Assembly (NCBI RefSeq): GCF_029626145.1
Contig: NZ_JARUBJ010000002.1
Coordinates: 464,501 to 528,500, forward strand
Length of the DNA stretch: 64,000 nt
Direction: 5' to 3'
Source of the DNA: Micromonospora sp. WMMD961
GTDB taxonomy: Bacteria > Actinomycetota > Actinomycetes > Mycobacteriales > Micromonosporaceae
The position numbers and the translations under genes are program-made. How positions within the stretch are numbered: position 1 is the first letter of the stretch; every line of letters begins with the position of its first letter. The notes beneath the pieces are model-generated. The model did no database searches. It worked only from the letters and a program-made list of their open reading frames with translations, and was not told the origin of the DNA. Below, piece after piece: positions 7,854-15,847 of the stretch.

Positions 7854-7883
7854 TCTCACTGTGAGAATGTCTCCATGTGAGAA
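7854..7883 (-). promoter_or_regulatory. Putative operator of the Nudix-regulator operon
   Basis: TCTCACTGTGAGA at 7854-7866 is a perfect 13-base palindrome. TGTGAGAA occurs at 7860-7867 and again at 7876-7883, 16 bases apart on the same face of the helix. The element begins 9 bases upstream of the regulator's GTG, a usual position for autorepression. Confidence 0.55.
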
Positions 7884-7924
7884 CAACATAGCGCACGAGT
7901 GCGCCCCTGCCAAGGGGGCGCCCG

Positions 7925-8881
7925 TCAGCGGACCAGACCCGCCAGGTGCGGTCGGCCGCGCGAGTCGTGCAGGGCGAACCCACCGTCCGGCAGCAGCGCG
8001 AAGTTCACAGTGCTCGGCAGCGGCACGGGCAGCTTGAAGGCGACCTCGACCGTGTACGCGTCCGGCAGGCGGTTCTCCACCGCGGCCAGGCAGCGCGCCT
8101 TGCTCCACATGCCGTGGGCGATCGGTCGCTGGAAGCCGAACAGTCGCGCACCGAGCCGGGAGGTGTGGATCGGGTTGTGATCCCCGGACACCCGCGCGTA
8201 CTCCGTGCCGACGCGAGGTTCCACCCGCCAACGGGCCGTGCCGGGCGGCGCCGACGGGCGTCCACTTCGGTCGCCCCCGCCAGACGTGCGTTCCCGACCC
8301 AGGTACGTCGAGACACCCTCCCAGACCTTCTCGCCGCCAACCGAGCCGACCAGCACCACGTCCACCTGCCGCCCCCGGTCGTGCGGGCGCAGGTTCTCCG
8401 CGTACGCCGTGAAGTCGAGGGCCTCGTCGGCGGTGATCGGGCGCTGCACGGCGATCCGGTTGCCGACGTGCACCAAGCCGGTGAGGGGGATCGGGAACGC
8501 CGGCAGGGTCATCAGCCGCAGGGTCAGGGGAAAGCCCAGGACGTGCGGGAAAGTCCCCGGCAGTCGGTCGCTGAGCCGGAACCCGCAGACCCGGTCGTAG
8601 TCGGCCAGGCGGGCCCGGTCGACCGTCACCCCGCTGACGGCCAGCTCGACCGCCGGTAGGCCGGCCCCGCGCCGTCCGCCGCCGAGGCCCGGTAGCGCGC
8701 CGAGCAACGCCCGCCGGTTCAGCGCCCCGACCGCCGGCATCCGGGGCAGATCGATCCGGGTGCGGCCGCCCGCCGCCGGATCGAGAGCCGCGGCCAGGGT
8801 CTCCGCCGTCAGCGCCTCGGTCGGGCCGTCGATCAGCTCGTGCAGGGAAAGGTCGTCGTCCGGCTCCCTCTTGCCCCGCAT
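7925..8881 (-). CDS. MaoC-like dehydratase (HtdX type)
   Basis: A (3R)-hydroxyacyl-thioester dehydratase of 318 residues with a double hot-dog fold. The N-terminal half carries GFRLSDRLPGTFPHVLGFP and LTGLVHVGNRIAVQRPI; the C-terminal half carries the hydratase motif YARVSGDHNPIHTS with the catalytic Asp and His, then FQRPIAHGMW. It would dehydrate the product of the FabG-like enzyme encoded just upstream, since ATG 8881 shares one base with that gene's TGA. In Mycobacterium tuberculosis the same order is Rv0241c (HtdX), Rv0242c (FabG4) and Rv0243 (FadA2). Role is in fatty-acid elongation or degradation; the direction is not known. Confidence 0.9.
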   Translation of the reverse strand: MRGKREPDDDLSLHELIDGPTEALTAETLAAALDPAAGGRTRIDLPRMPAVGALNRRALLGALPGLGGGRRGAGLPAVELAVSGVTVDRARLADYDRVCGFRLSDRLPGTFPHVLGFPLTLRLMTLPAFPIPLTGLVHVGNRIAVQRPITADEALDFTAYAENLRPHDRGRQVDVVLVGSVGGEKVWEGVSTYLGRERTSGGGDRSGRPSAPPGTARWRVEPRVGTEYARVSGDHNPIHTSRLGARLFGFQRPIAHGMWSKARCLAAVENRLPDAYTVEVAFKLPVPLPSTVNFALLPDGGFALHDSRGRPHLAGLVR

Positions 8882-10236
8882 CACGCCCCCAGCAGGCTCT
8901 GGCCGCAGACCCGGACCACGTTGCCGCTGACCGCGCCGCTGGCCGGCCAGGCCAGCCAACCGATCGTCTCGGCCACGTCCACCGGCAACCCGCCCTGGGC
9001 CAGGCTGTTCATCCGGCGGCCCGCCTCGCGGACCACCAGCGGGATGCGTGCGGTCAGCCGGGTCTCGATGAAGCCGGGCGCCACCGCGTTGACGCTGATG
9101 CCCCGCTCCCGCAGGGTCGGGGCGAGCGCGTCGACCAGCCCGATCACTCCGGCCTTGCTGGTGGCGTAGTTGGTCTGACCCCGGTTGCCGGCGATCCCGG
9201 CGATCGAGGAGACCGCCACGATCCGCCCGCCGGTCGGGATCAGCCCGCGTTCCAGCAGCACGTCGTTGATCCGCTCCTGGCTGGACAGGTTGACGTCGAG
9301 GACCTGGTCCCACCGGTCGGCGTCCATCCGGCCGAGCGTCTTGTCCCGGGTGATGCCGGCGTTGTGCACCACCACGTCGACCCGACCGTGCCGACTGGCC
9401 AGGTGGTCGGCGAGCCGGGTCGGCGCGTCCGGTGCGGTCAGGTCGAGCTGGACGGCGGTGCCGCCGATGTCGTTGGCCACCGCCGCGAGCGCGTCCCCGG
9501 CGGCGGGGATGTCCAGGGCGACGACCTGTGCGCCGTCGCGGGCGAGCACCTTCGCCAGCGCCGCGCCGATCCCCCGGGCGGCACCGGTGACCAGCACCAC
9601 CTGCCCGTCCAGTGGGCGCTCCCAGTCGGCCGGGACGCTCGCCTCGCCCGCACCGACCCGGATCACCTGACCCGAGACGTACGCGGACCGCCCGGAGAGC
9701 AGGAAGCGGAGCGTCGACTCGAGGCTGGTGCGCACGCCGTCCTCGGCCCTGGTCACGTAGACGAGTTGGGCGGTGGTGCCCCGACCGAACTCCTTGCCGA
9801 TGCTGCGGACCAGCCCCTCCAGGGCGCGCTGGGCGGTCGCCTCGCGGGGCGTCGGGCACTCCTGTGGCGGGGTGCCCAGCACGATCACCCGGCCACTGGG
9901 CAGCACGGCCCGGGCGTGCGGGTGGAAGAAGTCGTAGAGCTGGCGGAGCTGGGTGGAGTCGGTGATGCCGCTGGCGTCGTACACCAGGGCTCCGAAGCGG
10001 TCCTGCGGTCCGGCGCCGGCGGCGCTGTCGGCCAGCTCGACCCCGGCGGTGGTCAGGATGCTGCCGACCGGCTCGGCGAGCCGGCCGCCGGTGGCCGCGC
10101 CGAGCAGTACCGGCCCGGGCAGCAGCGGGTCGCCGGGGTGGTGCCGGCGCAGTCGAGGCGGGTCGGGCAGTCCGAGGCGCTTGACCAGCGCGCGGCCGGC
10201 GGCCGATTGGACGAAGCTCGCGTACCTGTCGGTCAT
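8881..10236 (-). CDS. 3-oxoacyl reductase, FabG4-like two-domain SDR
   Basis: At 451 residues it is much longer than ordinary FabG (about 250) and matches the FabG4 layout: an N-terminal flavodoxin-like domain of about 200 residues without a nucleotide motif, then a full short-chain dehydrogenase. The SDR part has VTGAARGIG for NAD(P), HNAGITRD, the catalytic Ser in IVAVSSIAG, Tyr and Lys in YATSK and a C-terminal hydrophobic end. It reduces 3-oxoacyl thioesters to 3-hydroxy forms, probably CoA esters as in FabG4. It is divergent from the FadA2-like thiolase over a palindrome and overlaps the MaoC gene by one base. Confidence 0.92.
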   Translation of the reverse strand: MTDRYASFVQSAAGRALVKRLGLPDPPRLRRHHPGDPLLPGPVLLGAATGGRLAEPVGSILTTAGVELADSAAGAGPQDRFGALVYDASGITDSTQLRQLYDFFHPHARAVLPSGRVIVLGTPPQECPTPREATAQRALEGLVRSIGKEFGRGTTAQLVYVTRAEDGVRTSLESTLRFLLSGRSAYVSGQVIRVGAGEASVPADWERPLDGQVVLVTGAARGIGAALAKVLARDGAQVVALDIPAAGDALAAVANDIGGTAVQLDLTAPDAPTRLADHLASRHGRVDVVVHNAGITRDKTLGRMDADRWDQVLDVNLSSQERINDVLLERGLIPTGGRIVAVSSIAGIAGNRGQTNYATSKAGVIGLVDALAPTLRERGISVNAVAPGFIETRLTARIPLVVREAGRRMNSLAQGGLPVDVAETIGWLAWPASGAVSGNVVRVCGQSLLGA

Positions 10237-10244
10237 GGGCGTAG

Positions 10245-10260
10245 CCTACTGGCGAGTAGG
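10245..10260. promoter_or_regulatory. Perfect palindrome between fabG4-like and fadA2-like genes
   Basis: CCTACT-GGCG-AGTAGG is a 16-base palindrome 9 bases upstream of the FabG4-type ATG and 32 bases before the thiolase GTG. The form (6-base arms, 4-base centre) suits a TetR-family regulator, the usual controllers of acyl-CoA genes in actinomycetes. The regulator gene is not adjacent. Confidence 0.55.
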
Positions 10261-10291
10261 GTTGGAGCAACACTTTGCGAGGAGGCGGATC

Positions 10292-11584
10292 GTGCAGAGC
10301 ATCCGGAGGGTCGCGGTCATCGGGGGCAACCGCATCCCCTTCGCCCGGTCCAACTCCCGCTACGCGGACGCGTCCAACGCCGACCTGCTCGGTGCCGCGC
10401 TGGACGGCCTGATCGCCCGGTACGGGCTGGCCGGGCAGCGCGTCGGCGAGGTAGTGACCGGGGCGGTGCTCAAGCACTCCCGCGACTTCAACCTCACCCG
10501 CGAGGTGGTCCTCGGCTCCCGGCTGGACCCGCACACCCCGGCGTACGACATCCAGCAGGCCTGCGGCACCGGTCTGGAGGCGGCGATCCTCGTCGCCAAC
10601 AAGATCGCCCTCGGTCAGCTCGACGTGGGCATCGCCGGCGGCGTCGACACCACCTCCGACGCGCCGCTCGCGGTCAACGAGGAGATGCGGCGCACGCTGC
10701 TCAAGCTCAACTCCGCCCGTACCCTCGGCGAGCGGTTGAAGATCGCCGCCCGGCTGCGCCCGCTCCAGCCGTTCAAGCCCGACATCCCGCGCAACGCCGA
10801 ACCCCGTACCGGCCTGTCCATGGGTGACCACGCCGCCCGCACCGCGCTGCGCTGGCAGATCGACCGGCGATCCCAGGACGAGCTGGCGTTGCGCTCGCAC
10901 CAGCGGCTCGCCGCCGCGTACGACCGGGGCTTCTTCGACGACCTCATGACGCCCTACCTGGGGTTGACCCGCGACCAGAACCTGCGCCCGGACACCAGCG
11001 TGGAGAAGCTCGGCTCGCTCAAGCCGGTCTTCGGCACCCGTGGCCCGGACGCCGAGCAGGCGACCATGACCGCCGGCAACTCGTCACCGCTCACCGACGG
11101 AGCATCCACCGTGCTGCTGGCCAGCGAGGAGTGGGCCACCGCGCACAACCTGCCGGTGCTGGCCTGGTTCAGCTGGTCGGAGACGGCGGCGGTGGACTTC
11201 GTGCACGGCGACGAGGGGCTGCTGATGGCACCCGCGTACGCGGTGCCCCGGATGCTGGCCCGGGCCGGGCTGACGTTGCAGGACTTCGACTACTACGAGA
11301 TCCACGAGGCATTCGCCTCGCAGGTGCTGGCCACCCTCGCCGCCTGGGAGTCGCCGGAGTTCTGCAAGGACCGGCTCGGCCTGGACGCGCCGCTCGGCAC
11401 GATCGACACCGACCGGCTCAACGTGAACGGCTCGTCGCTGGCCGCCGGGCACCCGTTCGCCGCCACCGGCGGGCGGATCGTGGCGACCCTGGCCAAGCTG
11501 CTGGCCGAGAAGGGCAGCGGACGCGGGTTGATCTCGATCTGCGCGGCCGGCGGTCAGGGCGTGACGGCGATCCTGGAGCGCTGA
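10292..11584 (+). CDS. Acetyl-CoA acetyltransferase/thiolase (FadA2-like)
   Basis: A 430-residue thiolase acting on 3-ketoacyl-CoA. The nucleophile Cys is in DIQQACGTGLEAA (about residue 90), the catalytic His in YYEIHEAFASQ and the second Cys region in LISICAAGGQG near the C-terminus, with GSSLAAGHPFAATGGR before it. GTG 10292 follows GAGGAGG by about 6 bases; upstream in-frame codons overlap the divergent promoter. Gene order (thiolase divergent from FabG4- and MaoC-like genes) mirrors Rv0243, so the three probably act on the same acyl-CoA chain. It is the last gene before purB. Confidence 0.93.
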   Translation: MQSIRRVAVIGGNRIPFARSNSRYADASNADLLGAALDGLIARYGLAGQRVGEVVTGAVLKHSRDFNLTREVVLGSRLDPHTPAYDIQQACGTGLEAAILVANKIALGQLDVGIAGGVDTTSDAPLAVNEEMRRTLLKLNSARTLGERLKIAARLRPLQPFKPDIPRNAEPRTGLSMGDHAARTALRWQIDRRSQDELALRSHQRLAAAYDRGFFDDLMTPYLGLTRDQNLRPDTSVEKLGSLKPVFGTRGPDAEQATMTAGNSSPLTDGASTVLLASEEWATAHNLPVLAWFSWSETAAVDFVHGDEGLLMAPAYAVPRMLARAGLTLQDFDYYEIHEAFASQVLATLAAWESPEFCKDRLGLDAPLGTIDTDRLNVNGSSLAAGHPFAATGGRIVATLAKLLAEKGSGRGLISICAAGGQGVTAILER

Positions 11585-11644
11585 CCGGCACACCGGGCCG
11601 GCCCGGTCCGGGTGCCGGGCGGCACGTGCGGGACAATGAGGTAC

Positions 11645-13069
11645 GTGACGACGATCCCCAACGTGCTCGCCAACCGGTACGCCTCGCCCGAACTGGTCGC
11701 CCTCTGGTCTCCGGAGGAGAAGGTCCGGATGGAGCGTCGGCTCTGGCTCGCCGTGCTCCGCGCCCAGCGTGACCTCGGCGTCGCGGTGCCGGACGGCGTG
11801 GTCGAGGCGTACGAGCGGGTGCTCGACCAGGTCGACCTCGCCTCGATCGCGGAGCGGGAACGGGTCACCCGGCACGACGTGAAGGCCCGGATCGAGGAGT
11901 TCAGCGCACTCGCCGGGCACGAGCACGTGCACAAGGGCATGACGTCGCGGGATCTGACCGAGAACGTCGAGCAGCTCCAGGTGCGTGCCTCGCTGGAGCT
12001 GATCCGGGATCGCGTGGTGGCCACCCTGGCCCGCCTCGCCTTCCTGGCGTACGAGCACTCCGAGCTGGTCATGACGGGCCGTTCGCACAACGTGGCGGCG
12101 CAGGCCACCACGCTGGGCAAGCGCTTCGCGTCGGCGGCCGAGGAGCTGCTGATCGCGTACGAGCGGCTGGAGGAGTTGATCGCGCGGTACCCGCTGCGGG
12201 GGATCAAGGGCCCGGTCGGCACGGCCGCCGACCAGTTGGACCTCTTCGACGGGGACGCCGACAAGGTGGCCGAGCTGGAGCGGCGGGTCGCCGAGCACCT
12301 GGGCTTCTCCCGGGTTCTGGACAGCGTCGGGCAGGTCTACCCGCGCTCGCTCGACTTCGACGTGCTGGCCGCGTTGGCGCAGACCGCCGCGGCGCCGTCG
12401 TCGCTGGCCACCACGATCCGACTGATGGTCGGCCAGGAGTTGGCGACCGAGGGCTTCAAGCCGGGCCAGGTGGGGTCCAGCGCGATGCCGCACAAGATGA
12501 ACACGCGTTCGTCGGAGCGGGTGAACGGCTTCGCGGTGATCATCCGGGGTTACCTGTCGATGGTCGGCGAGCTGGCCGGCGACCAGTGGAACGAGGGGGA
12601 CGTGTCCTGCTCGGTGGTCCGTCGGGTCGCCCTGCCGGACGCGTTCTTCGCCGCCGACGGGCTGTTCCAGACGTTCCTCACCGTGCTCGACGAGTTCGGC
12701 GCGTACCCCGCGGTGATCAACCGGGAGTTGGAGCGCTTCCTGCCGTTCCTGGCCACCACCAAGATCCTGGTGGCGGCGGTCCGGCGCGGCGTGGGCCGGG
12801 AGGTCGCCCACGAGGTGATCAAGGAGCACGCGGTCGCCGTGGCCCTGGCGATGCGCGAGAAGGGCTCCCCGGAGAACGACCTGTTCGACAGGTTGGCGGC
12901 GGACGGGCGGCTCGGCCTGTCCCGCGCCGACATCGACACCCTGGTCGCCGACCGCAGCGCCTTCGTCGGCGCCGCCCAGGCCCAGGTGGCAGCGGTAACC
13001 AAGCGGATCACCAAGGTGGTGGAAACCCACCCCGACGCCGCCACCTACAGCCCGCCCCCCATCCTCTAA
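11645..13069 (+). CDS. purB: Adenylosuccinate lyase
   Basis: Cleaves SAICAR to AICAR and adenylosuccinate to AMP, each with release of fumarate; it is a cytoplasmic tetramer of the fumarase/aspartase fold. The 474 residues contain HKGMTSRDLTEN, the GRSHNVAAQATTLGKR segment with its catalytic His and the family signature SSAMPHKMN on the flexible Ser loop. I place the start at GTG 11645 (MTTIPNVLANRY), as in other actinobacteria; ATG 11636 is three codons upstream and neither has a clear ribosome site. It stands apart from the other pur genes in this window, with an intergenic palindrome just after it. Confidence 0.95.
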   Translation: MTTIPNVLANRYASPELVALWSPEEKVRMERRLWLAVLRAQRDLGVAVPDGVVEAYERVLDQVDLASIAERERVTRHDVKARIEEFSALAGHEHVHKGMTSRDLTENVEQLQVRASLELIRDRVVATLARLAFLAYEHSELVMTGRSHNVAAQATTLGKRFASAAEELLIAYERLEELIARYPLRGIKGPVGTAADQLDLFDGDADKVAELERRVAEHLGFSRVLDSVGQVYPRSLDFDVLAALAQTAAAPSSLATTIRLMVGQELATEGFKPGQVGSSAMPHKMNTRSSERVNGFAVIIRGYLSMVGELAGDQWNEGDVSCSVVRRVALPDAFFAADGLFQTFLTVLDEFGAYPAVINRELERFLPFLATTKILVAAVRRGVGREVAHEVIKEHAVAVALAMREKGSPENDLFDRLAADGRLGLSRADIDTLVADRSAFVGAAQAQVAAVTKRITKVVETHPDAATYSPPPIL

Positions 13070-13091
13070 CCCCCACCCCGTCCCTCCGCGT

Positions 13092-13148
13092 TGATCATGA
13101 AGTTATTGCCCTGCGCACCGGCGTGTTGTAGCGATAACTTCATGATCA
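13092..13148. repeat. Intergenic palindrome, family A copy 1
   Basis: TGATCATGAAGTTAT at 13092-13106 is complemented exactly by ATAACTTCATGATCA at 13134-13148, with a 27-base loop. A second copy with the same GATCATG(A/G)AGTT core lies at 50360-50431. It sits between convergent genes (purB and the YbjQ-like gene) and may also terminate both. Confidence 0.8.
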
Positions 13149-13187
13149 GCGCGAGAGGGCGCGCGCCGGCGGGGCCGGCGGGGGGCT

Positions 13188-13646
13188 CTACTCGCCGGTT
13201 GGGGTTTCCGCGGCCGTTCTCAGGTTGGGGGCGCTGGCCGGTTCGGCGATGCCGCCGAGGGACTCGGCGAAGGCCGGGTCGGTGGCGGTGTCCGCGGCGA
13301 TCGCCGGCTGGTCGGCCGGCATGACCTCGGGCATGACGGGTACGGCGATCACTGCCGTTCCGTACGCGCAGATCTCCATCCACATCTCACCGCAGTCCCG
13401 GCTGTCGAACCGCATCCCGATCACGGCGTTCGCGCCGAGGCGCAGGGCCTCCTCGCCGAGCCGGGACACCGAGTCGGTGCGCCACCGGGTCAGGTTGTCC
13501 GGTGCCATCGGGTCGTACGCGCCACCGCGCAGGTTCTTCACGCCCTCGCGGTACGGGTTGCGCGTCCTGGCCATCGATGACACCACCTCACCGAGAATCT
13601 GGCGGATCTCGTAGCCGGGCAGTTGCTCCGTCGTCACGACCAGCAC
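13188..13646 (-). CDS. YbjQ/UPF0145 family protein
   Basis: A 152-residue cytoplasmic protein with a YbjQ fold: VVTTEQLPGYEIRQILGEV at the N-terminus, MARTRNPYREGVKNLRGG in the middle and LGANAVIGMRFDSRD further on. These homologues form pentamers; a heavy-metal-binding role has been suggested from the name but not shown. About 45 residues after residue 105 form a Pro/Ala-rich tail outside the domain. The start is GTG 13646; GTG 13637 is a close alternative. It is monocistronic, converging on purB. Confidence 0.85.
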   Translation of the reverse strand: MLVVTTEQLPGYEIRQILGEVVSSMARTRNPYREGVKNLRGGAYDPMAPDNLTRWRTDSVSRLGEEALRLGANAVIGMRFDSRDCGEMWMEICAYGTAVIAVPVMPEVMPADQPAIAADTATDPAFAESLGGIAEPASAPNLRTAAETPTGE

Positions 13647-13774
13647 GTTTCCGATGCTGTCAGGAGGGGCCCGACCCGATCGGGCGCATTGTTCACCTGA
13701 TCGGATGCTGCAAAACAGCGCGGCGCGGACGGCCGGCACGGGGCCGACCATCCGCGACGCTCCGGTGGTAACCG

Positions 13775-14455
13775 TCAGACACCGGCCACCGAGGTGATCC
13801 AGGCCCGGTTGTACGCGACACTGCCGTAGTTCTGGATGCTGTAGCCGTCGGCCGTGGAGGCGACGCCGACCTGCTGACCGTTGTAGAACTGCGGGCCGCC
13901 CGAGTCGCCCCGCCAGGCGTTGCCGCTGATCTCGGTGCTGCGGATCGCCTGCCCGCCGTACGCGTCGGTGACGCTGTTGCTGGTCACCCGTACGGTGGCG
14001 GTCTTCAGTTGGGTCGACGCCGAGCAGCCGCTGTAGCAGGTCATGCCCCACCCGTAGATCGAGTTCGTCGAGTTGATCGGCGGGTTGCTGCTGGCCAGGC
14101 TCACCGTGGAGGTGCTGACGCTGCTGGAGAGCCGCATGAGCGCCAGGTCGTAGCGGGTGTAGGTGGCGCTGACTGTGCGGGTGACCCCGCCGGAGGTGCG
14201 GTTCACGCTGCCGATCCGGACGGACATGGTGCCGCTGATGCAGTGCCGGGCGGTGAGCACCCACTGCGAGGAGATCACGCTGCCCGAGCAGGTGAACGAA
14301 CCGTTGCTGAACACCGCGGCGGCCCAGGGCGCGGACGAGACGGTGCCGCCGCCGATGATTAAGGGGCTGGGCGGGGCGGCGGACGCGCCGGACGCGGCGC
14401 CGAGGGCGCCGACCAACGCGATGCTGACGACGGCGAGCAGGGGGCGGATGCGCAT
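13775..14455 (-). CDS. Secreted S1-family serine protease
   Basis: A trypsin-fold protease of 226 residues. A Sec signal peptide (MRIRPLLAVV, then a hydrophobic core ending ASGASA at about 27) is followed by PPSPLIIGGG, so the pro-segment is very short. Catalytic triad: H71 in LTARHC, D103 in YDLALM and S185 in GDSGGP. The position equivalent to chymotrypsin 189 is N179 rather than Asp, so trypsin-like cleavage after Arg/Lys is doubtful. Two Cys pairs (56/72 and 140/144) are visible. Length is typical of streptogrisin-like exported proteases without the long propeptide. It is monocistronic and divergent from purS. Confidence 0.9.
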   Translation of the reverse strand: MRIRPLLAVVSIALVGALGAASGASAAPPSPLIIGGGTVSSAPWAAAVFSNGSFTCSGSVISSQWVLTARHCISGTMSVRIGSVNRTSGGVTRTVSATYTRYDLALMRLSSSVSTSTVSLASSNPPINSTNSIYGWGMTCYSGCSASTQLKTATVRVTSNSVTDAYGGQAIRSTEISGNAWRGDSGGPQFYNGQQVGVASTADGYSIQNYGSVAYNRAWITSVAGV

Positions 14456-14811
14456 CGGGTGGACTCCTTGGACGGGCAGGACCCGGGATCGCCGGGTGCG
14501 GACGGGCGACGGCGGGAGGTCCCCGCCAACGCCTCAATCGACTTACGTCGATGTAGAGTAGGGCCCGAGCCGGTCGTTATCAAGGATCTGATCGAGGTTA
14601 CTCAATGTAACGATTTGGCCTCCCGTTGCGCCGTATATGCCCTGCTGAGGCCACCTGCCCCGCCTCTCGGGCCGCCCTGAGCGCCGGCAATGTCGATCAC
14701 TGCTTGAACTGCACCCGGCCGGTGCGTCCGCGGCCGTATCTGCCAGGTACGCTGGCTGCGCTCGCCCCATGTGGGTCGGCACCCAACTGCGTACACAGTC
14801 AGGAGTGCCCA
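14456..14811. promoter_or_regulatory. 356-base divergent region between the protease and purS
   Basis: No gene is seen here. The protease side carries its leader. The purS side has TACGCT at 14748-14753 as a possible -10 and AGGAG at 14801-14805 as the ribosome site. GCGTACACAGTCAGG at 14789-14803 resembles GCGTACACTGTCAGG at 22101-22114 before purF. I found no riboswitch fold. Confidence 0.4.
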
Positions 14812-15075
14812 GTGCCTCGCGTCGTCGTCGACGTCATGCTCAAGCCCGAGATCCTCGATCCGCAGGGCCAGGCCGTCGCAAACGCGCTGCCCCGGCTCGG
14901 CGTCGGTGACGTCGCCTCGGTCCGGATCGGCAGGCGGATCGAGATCGAGTTCACCGGTGAACCGGACCTGGACCGCGCTCGGGAGATTGCCGACAAGTTG
15001 CTCGCCAACCCGGTCATCGAGGACTTCACCGTCCGCCTGGTCGAGGCCGACGAGACCGCGGACGCCCGCTCGTGA
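14812..15075 (+). CDS. purS: FGAM synthase subunit PurS
   Basis: Small structural subunit of the phosphoribosylformylglycinamidine synthase complex; it bridges PurL and PurQ and helps channel ammonia. The 87 residues show the PurS pattern: VDVMLKPEILDPQGQAVANA, then LGVGDVASVRIGRRIEIE and a C-terminal NPVIEDFTVRL. GTG 14812 has AGGAG at 14801-14805. The TGA overlaps the purQ GTG by 4 bases, so the three subunits are coupled. Length is typical (80-90). Confidence 0.95.
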   Translation: MPRVVVDVMLKPEILDPQGQAVANALPRLGVGDVASVRIGRRIEIEFTGEPDLDRAREIADKLLANPVIEDFTVRLVEADETADARS

Positions 15076-15755
15076 CCGCCCGGGTCGGTGTGGTCACCTT
15101 CCCTGGCTCGCTCGACGACGGGGACGCGGCCCGGGCCGTCCGGATCGCCGGTGCCGAGCCGGTCCGGCTCTGGCACGGCGACGCGGACCTGCACGGGGTG
15201 GACGCTGTCGTGCTGCCCGGCGGCTTCTCCTACGGTGACTACCTGCGGTGCGGTGCCATCGCCCGGTTCGCCCCGGTGATGGAGACGATCGTGGACGCCG
15301 CCCAGGGTGGTCTGCCCGTGCTCGGCATCTGCAACGGCTTCCAGATCCTGTGCGAGGCGCACCTGCTGCCCGGCGCGCTCACCCGCAACCAGCACCTGCA
15401 CTTCCGCAACCGGGACCAGGTCCTGCGCGTCGAGTCGGTCAGCACCGCGTGGACCAACGCGTTCCAGCCCGGCCAGGAGGTGCTCGTCCCGGTCAAGAAC
15501 GGCGAGGGCTGCTACGTCGCGGACACCGCGACCCTGGACCAGCTCGAAGCCGAGGGTCGGGTGGTCGCCCGCTACGTCGGCGGCAACCCGAACGGGTCTC
15601 TGCGGGACATCGCCGCGATCGCCAACGCCGCCGGCAACGTGGTCGGCATCATGCCGCACCCCGAGCACGCGGTGGAGGCGCTGACCGGCCCTTCGCTGGA
15701 CGGCCTCGGCTTCTTCACGTCAGTCCTCAAGCACCTGGTCGGGGCGCCCGCGTGA
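15072..15755 (+). CDS. purQ: FGAM synthase subunit PurQ (glutaminase)
   Basis: Class I glutamine amidotransferase that frees ammonia for FGAM synthesis. The 227 residues contain the nucleophile C87 in GICNGFQIL, preceded by VVLPGGFSYGDYLR, and the His/Glu of the triad in IMPHPEHAVE near the C-terminus. Start GTG 15072 overlaps the purS stop. The stop at 15755 overlaps the GTG of a 31-codon frame that in turn overlaps the purL start. Confidence 0.96.
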   Translation: MTARVGVVTFPGSLDDGDAARAVRIAGAEPVRLWHGDADLHGVDAVVLPGGFSYGDYLRCGAIARFAPVMETIVDAAQGGLPVLGICNGFQILCEAHLLPGALTRNQHLHFRNRDQVLRVESVSTAWTNAFQPGQEVLVPVKNGEGCYVADTATLDQLEAEGRVVARYVGGNPNGSLRDIAAIANAAGNVVGIMPHPEHAVEALTGPSLDGLGFFTSVLKHLVGAPA

Positions 15756-15847
15756 GTGCGAGGAGCGCCGCGGTGACCGGCGTCACGATCATCGGTCTGC
15801 TCAACCGCCGGTCTGGCGGGCACGAGCGCAGCGAGGAGAGGTCATGA
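15752..15847 (+). other. 31-codon open frame linking purQ to purL
   Basis: GTG 15752 overlaps the purQ stop (GTGA) and its TGA (15845-15847) overlaps the purL ATG (ATGA), so one ribosome could travel the whole 88-base gap. The peptide would be MSARSAAVTGVTIIGLLN followed by RRSGGHERSEERS; it resembles no known protein. The last third (CGAGCGCAGCGAGGAG) is a DNA motif found near other starts in this window. It is more likely a coupling device or inserted element than a functional peptide. Confidence 0.35.

Noticed and set aside
11084..13030. A 648-codon open frame antisense to purB
   Set aside because: It mirrors the codon pattern of purB, is rich in Arg/Gly/His/Val without any domain, and purB itself has clear motifs on the other strand.
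14456..14811. Purine riboswitch before purS
   Set aside because: I see no conserved junction core or expression platform in the leader.
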